NCBI GenBank assembly: GCA_963978545.1
Contig: OZ021727.1
Span: 59,842,487 to 59,906,486 of the forward strand
DNA from: Linyphia triangularis
Taxonomy: Eukaryota > Arthropoda > Arachnida > Araneae > Linyphiidae
Reading direction: 5' to 3'
DNA: 64,000 bases
The position numbers and the translations under genes were made by a program. Positions within the stretch are counted from its first letter, which is position 1; every line of letters begins with the position of its first letter. The notes under the pieces were generated by a model. That model was not told the origin of the DNA and did no database searches. It saw only the letters and a list, made by a program, of their open reading frames with translations. This document shows, piece by piece, positions 60,601-64,000 of the stretch.

Positions 60601-62763
60601 ACAGCCTTGGACTACTTCAGTTTCGCGGCAATATTTTGCCATATTTAGATTTAGAATCCAAAAACTATATCATTACTAAATTTAATAATTTTGCAATTAA
60701 TGATTATTTATTTAAATGATTATAAGAAAGAGATAAATTAATATCAAAAAGAAAAATTGTTTTTTCTGCCATAAATTGTTAAATAATTAATAAATTTTAA
60801 TATTTTTTTATTTCAAACAGTAGTTTGTTAAAAAGGTTTAACAAAAATAACATGCAACTTTTAGATTAAACTTTATTTTTAATAGTAGGCTACTAATTAT
60901 CAAACCTATTTATAAATTTTTTCAATAGAAATATATATTTGATTTGCTTTCATTACGCATATCATATTCAGAAACCCAACAATTTTTTTCTTTCCATTTC
61001 AACGTTGGCTTTCAATATTTTATATTTTATCCAAAAAAAAAAAAAAAAAAAAGATTACATTTGAGAACTATATGCTAGATTACACTTAAATTGATAAAAA
61101 TGTTACTGAGGAAAAAATTTTTCAATGCACAAATTTTAAGTATTTATTTTACCTCTCAAATCTCTGGAAACATAGGTGATAAACTTTATCTTTTTCTCAT
61201 TAATAGATTGAGATTGTCTCAAACGAATATGAAAATGTGGTTTACAATTTGCAGTTTTTAAATTTTTAAGAGGTTTTTTTGCATCAAATTCGTTCCTTTA
61301 TAAGTTCTATCCAGTGATCGATTCAAGATCAAAAGCAACACACGCACCTAGCTTGTAAAATGACTCCGTTTAAAAGTCTTTTGTTCCATGGAAAAAAATA
61401 ACAATGCAACCAATTTGTACTCAAAACCATAATAAGATTACAAAAAATGTAGCTTGATATTTATGGATTTATGGACATTTAAAAAAACCCTCCAAAACAC
61501 ACATATTAGACAGTTATTTAATTCATTACATACACCAATAAAAAGATACCAAATGTCCATAACGACGGAATTAAATTTACATAAAATGCTTCATCCATGT
61601 CAGATAATATAGTGATTTCACAAGGTTTTAATCGTATATGATATTTCATTACGTAGAAAAATATATATAAAGTTTCAAAAAATAAATTTTATTAATTAAA
61701 TATAAAATTTGAATTATTTTCTATCCTGGGTTAGTGAACCATATAAGAAATAAGCGTGATCTAATTAAAACGTCAAGTGTTTTATCAATTTCAGAAAAAA
61801 TCAAAACGTAAAATTTTTTACATTTCTCAATTTTATTATCAATATACGTAATGTAATATACGTTTTTTTCCCCCTTTTTTTTCGTTACTTTCCTTCGTTA
61901 ATTTTTTCCGGCCTTAATTGGACTGCGTGTGAAGGTGACACATATTGAACTTTATTATATGGGATATTAAAATTTACTTCTGATTGAGTACTAGTTATGT
62001 AATAGCATTTTTTAAACTTGACACAACAAATGTAACTAGTTACCGAGTAATTTTAGACTAATACCTGTAACATCCTGAAAAACACGTTCTTCTTTCCGCT
62101 GGATTCAGTCCGTTGTAATGATGGAGACCACAAAATTACGCTTCTCAATATTAAGAATTACCCTTATCTTATAAGTGGAGTGATTTTTAACGTAATGAAG
62201 TGAAATTATATATTTAGGGTAACAAGTATTCTCAATTGAATTAGGAGGATAAAATTAAATTCGTATGAAAGTTAAATTTCAATTTACTCAGTAAACAGAC
62301 CCCAAGAAAACAATTTTCGAACTAGGTATATAAAAAATTGTGAACAATTTACTCGGATGCAAATCGAGTACAAAAGCCATCATTCATATTTTGATTTTTT
62401 AACACTGTATAATGATCGGTTAATGAACAGTTCATATGCAATTCACACACTATGTTATTATATTTTCAACGTATAATATTTGATCAGACGTAGAAAGAGT
62501 ATACGTCACATTTCATCCAAAGGGCAGCGAACTTTTGTCAGCCTATTCAGTTGGGGACACAAAGAACTAATTACAGACCACATGTCAGGGAACAAATTGA
62601 CAAATGACCGCTTGCAAGGAGAGATAGCATTGAATTCATTTGTTTGGACTAATAGTGGTTTAGATATATCCAATGCCCATTGTGGCTCACTGTATTACTA
62701 AGAAGCATGGTTCTTAGCTTTGATTAACATGTGTACTTTTATGAATTGAATACCTTTAAATAT
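57687..62763. other. AT-rich stretch with a candidate exon and an unassigned ORF
   Basis: Apart from 59503-59647 (listed separately), 62480-62701 holds a 73-codon frame of balanced composition (for example WGHKELITDHMSGN) without recognised family, beginning at TTG rather than ATG. A-runs lie at 61034-61052. No other gene is supported. Confidence 0.45.
59503..59647 (-). CDS. Candidate initial coding exon (48 codons), unrecognised
   Basis: On the minus strand, an ATG at 59647 opens a frame beginning MTPELEHYSSIACDVIPTEI, running to a near-perfect donor CACA|GTAAGT (GT at 59502-59501). The peptide has balanced composition for this AT-rich region. The frame also reads through for another 15 codons to a stop at 59453, so it could be an unspliced chance frame. 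It is on the same strand as the exon at 47588-47718, but the phases would not join directly. Confidence 0.25.
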
Positions 62764-63118
62764 TGTTATGAATTTTCCTTAGAGGCAAGGATAGCACTGT
62801 TTTTGCTAGATAAAAACTATTATTTATTCTCCTTTCAAAGGGTCTCAAAATTTCTCCGAACTACAGTGCAATCACTCTCAAGCTTCAACACAAGCTTCAG
62901 TAAAAACAACTTCGAATACAGCGATAATTCAAACACGCTCCAATAAGTAAACAAAGCGCTCAGCTTCTTTCATAGAAATCCGAAGTCAAACTGATCGCCG
63001 ATCTTAGCTGCAGTCTAATTTATAGGTGCGCGTGAAACTTTCTCGAAATATCCAGTTAACCAGTCAATTGATAGAAACGAAACATCTCGACATTTCCCGA
63101 TTACTTTAGATGTTGCCA
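62764..63118. repeat. Possible solo LTR or old insertion
   Basis: A block starting TGTTATGAATTTTCCTTAGA and ending GATGTTGCCA is GC-richer than its flanks and resembles the style of arthropod gypsy LTRs, with TG...CA ends. It contains TTCTCGAA at 63039-63046. There is no second copy in the window and no clear target duplication, so the call and its limits are tentative. Confidence 0.25.
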
Positions 63119-64000
63119 CCTTTTTTTTTAACCTGTATTATCAGTGTTAACAAATAAAATAAGATAAAATAAAATCTAGCATAACTTTAAAATAAATACG
63201 TCAGTATTATATACAGAAAATTTGTAAAAGTATGGCCTTATTCTAGTCGTGAACTTATCTATAGTATAGGCATTTGGATATCTATGATGAAAAATGCTGT
63301 CTTGAAAAGAAAAAACATTGTAAAAATATCCTCACATATTACTTAAGCTGTCGTCTCCATAACTGCCCTATGAAAAACTCCATTCTTCGGTTACTCAGTA
63401 ATTAAAAAGTAAATTAAATATTATAATTTTCTATGCAAGTGCAGACAAAAAAAAAATATATATATTTTGTTGTACTATTTTTTAATTAAATGTCACGCTT
63501 TGGTTTTTATTGGTTACGAATATTTAATTATAATTACGAATATAATTACGAATTATAATTAACTATAATATGAATATTTTATTGTAATTTTAATATAAAA
63601 TATAAAAGTTTTGGTTTTATATGTATATGTGAAATATGTTTGGAAGCATTGTCTTGATTAAACTTTCAATCAAAATCACTGAAAAGTTTACCAAACGGAA
63701 ATTGTAGTTCCCTAATATTTTTATATTAGTTTCTAATTAATTTTAATTCAATTAATAACTTATATTTTCCCCTTAAAATATGAAAAAGAAGATGCGACGA
63801 TACCAAATAACATAAATACATAATATTTTTAACACTTTGGAATGGTATGATTTAAGTTTATTTTCTAACATTTGGCTGCAATAATTTCAACTATAAGGGA
63901 CATTCAAATTCAATTTTGCGTTCATTGGAAATAATATTATCCATTTTTATCTCTAATACGTATTTTTTCGATGCCTTTCCATCAGGTTAATCCTATAGGA
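63119..64000. other. AT-rich right end of the window, nothing seen
   Basis: Contains A/T runs and a direct repeat of AATTATAATTACGAAT-like units near 63526-63570. No coding or element features are recognised. Confidence 0.55.

Overview
This window looks like intergenic or large-intron DNA from an arthropod nuclear genome. It is very AT-rich, full of homopolymer and AT tracts, and almost free of long open frames. An arachnid (spider) is my best guess, because the retroelement and the mariner-type transposase resemble families I associate with spiders; that is an inference I cannot verify here. There are no bacterial-style operons, no CRISPR arrays and no recognisable tRNA or rRNA genes. Many 60-130 codon open frames are chance frames or shadows of real genes and are not called.

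The dominant object is a nearly intact Ty3/gypsy-type LTR retrotransposon on the minus strand (605-9721). Its two LTRs differ by only three substitutions plus one G-tract length change, so the insertion is recent. Between them lie, in element order, a primer-binding site, gag with a CCHC zinc knuckle, a -1 frameshift signal (U UUU UUA heptamer plus a long stem-loop spanning the gag stop), and pol with protease, reverse transcriptase, RNase H and integrase with a GPY/F motif. A puzzling 2.4-kb region follows pol, with same-sense open frames and splice-like signals but no recognisable env, and then the polypurine tract.

The remaining 54 kb holds smaller, older pieces. These are: an internally deleted mariner-type element with an inactivated transposase fragment (15428-15958); a 63-bp near-perfect palindrome (18115-18177); a heavily diverged tandem array of about 147-bp period (28290-29530); a retroposon-like unit with 92-bp tandem monomers at its 5' end and an A-rich tail (32253-33010); a pogo/Tigger-like relic (44156-44957); a foldback MITE (47330-47450); a 116-bp hAT-type MITE (55949-56064); and a 21-bp-arm hairpin (57617-57686).

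One segment has the properties of a true host coding exon: 47588-47718 on the minus strand, with a strong acceptor and donor and a fully open acidic 43-codon frame. A weaker candidate first exon lies at 59503-59647 on the same strand. Together they suggest that part of the window may be intronic to a minus-strand host gene I cannot identify. Several GC-elevated islands (for example 20630-21070, 38160-38430, 42040-42420, 49960-50340) stand out from the AT-rich background and may be conserved non-coding DNA or old insertions.
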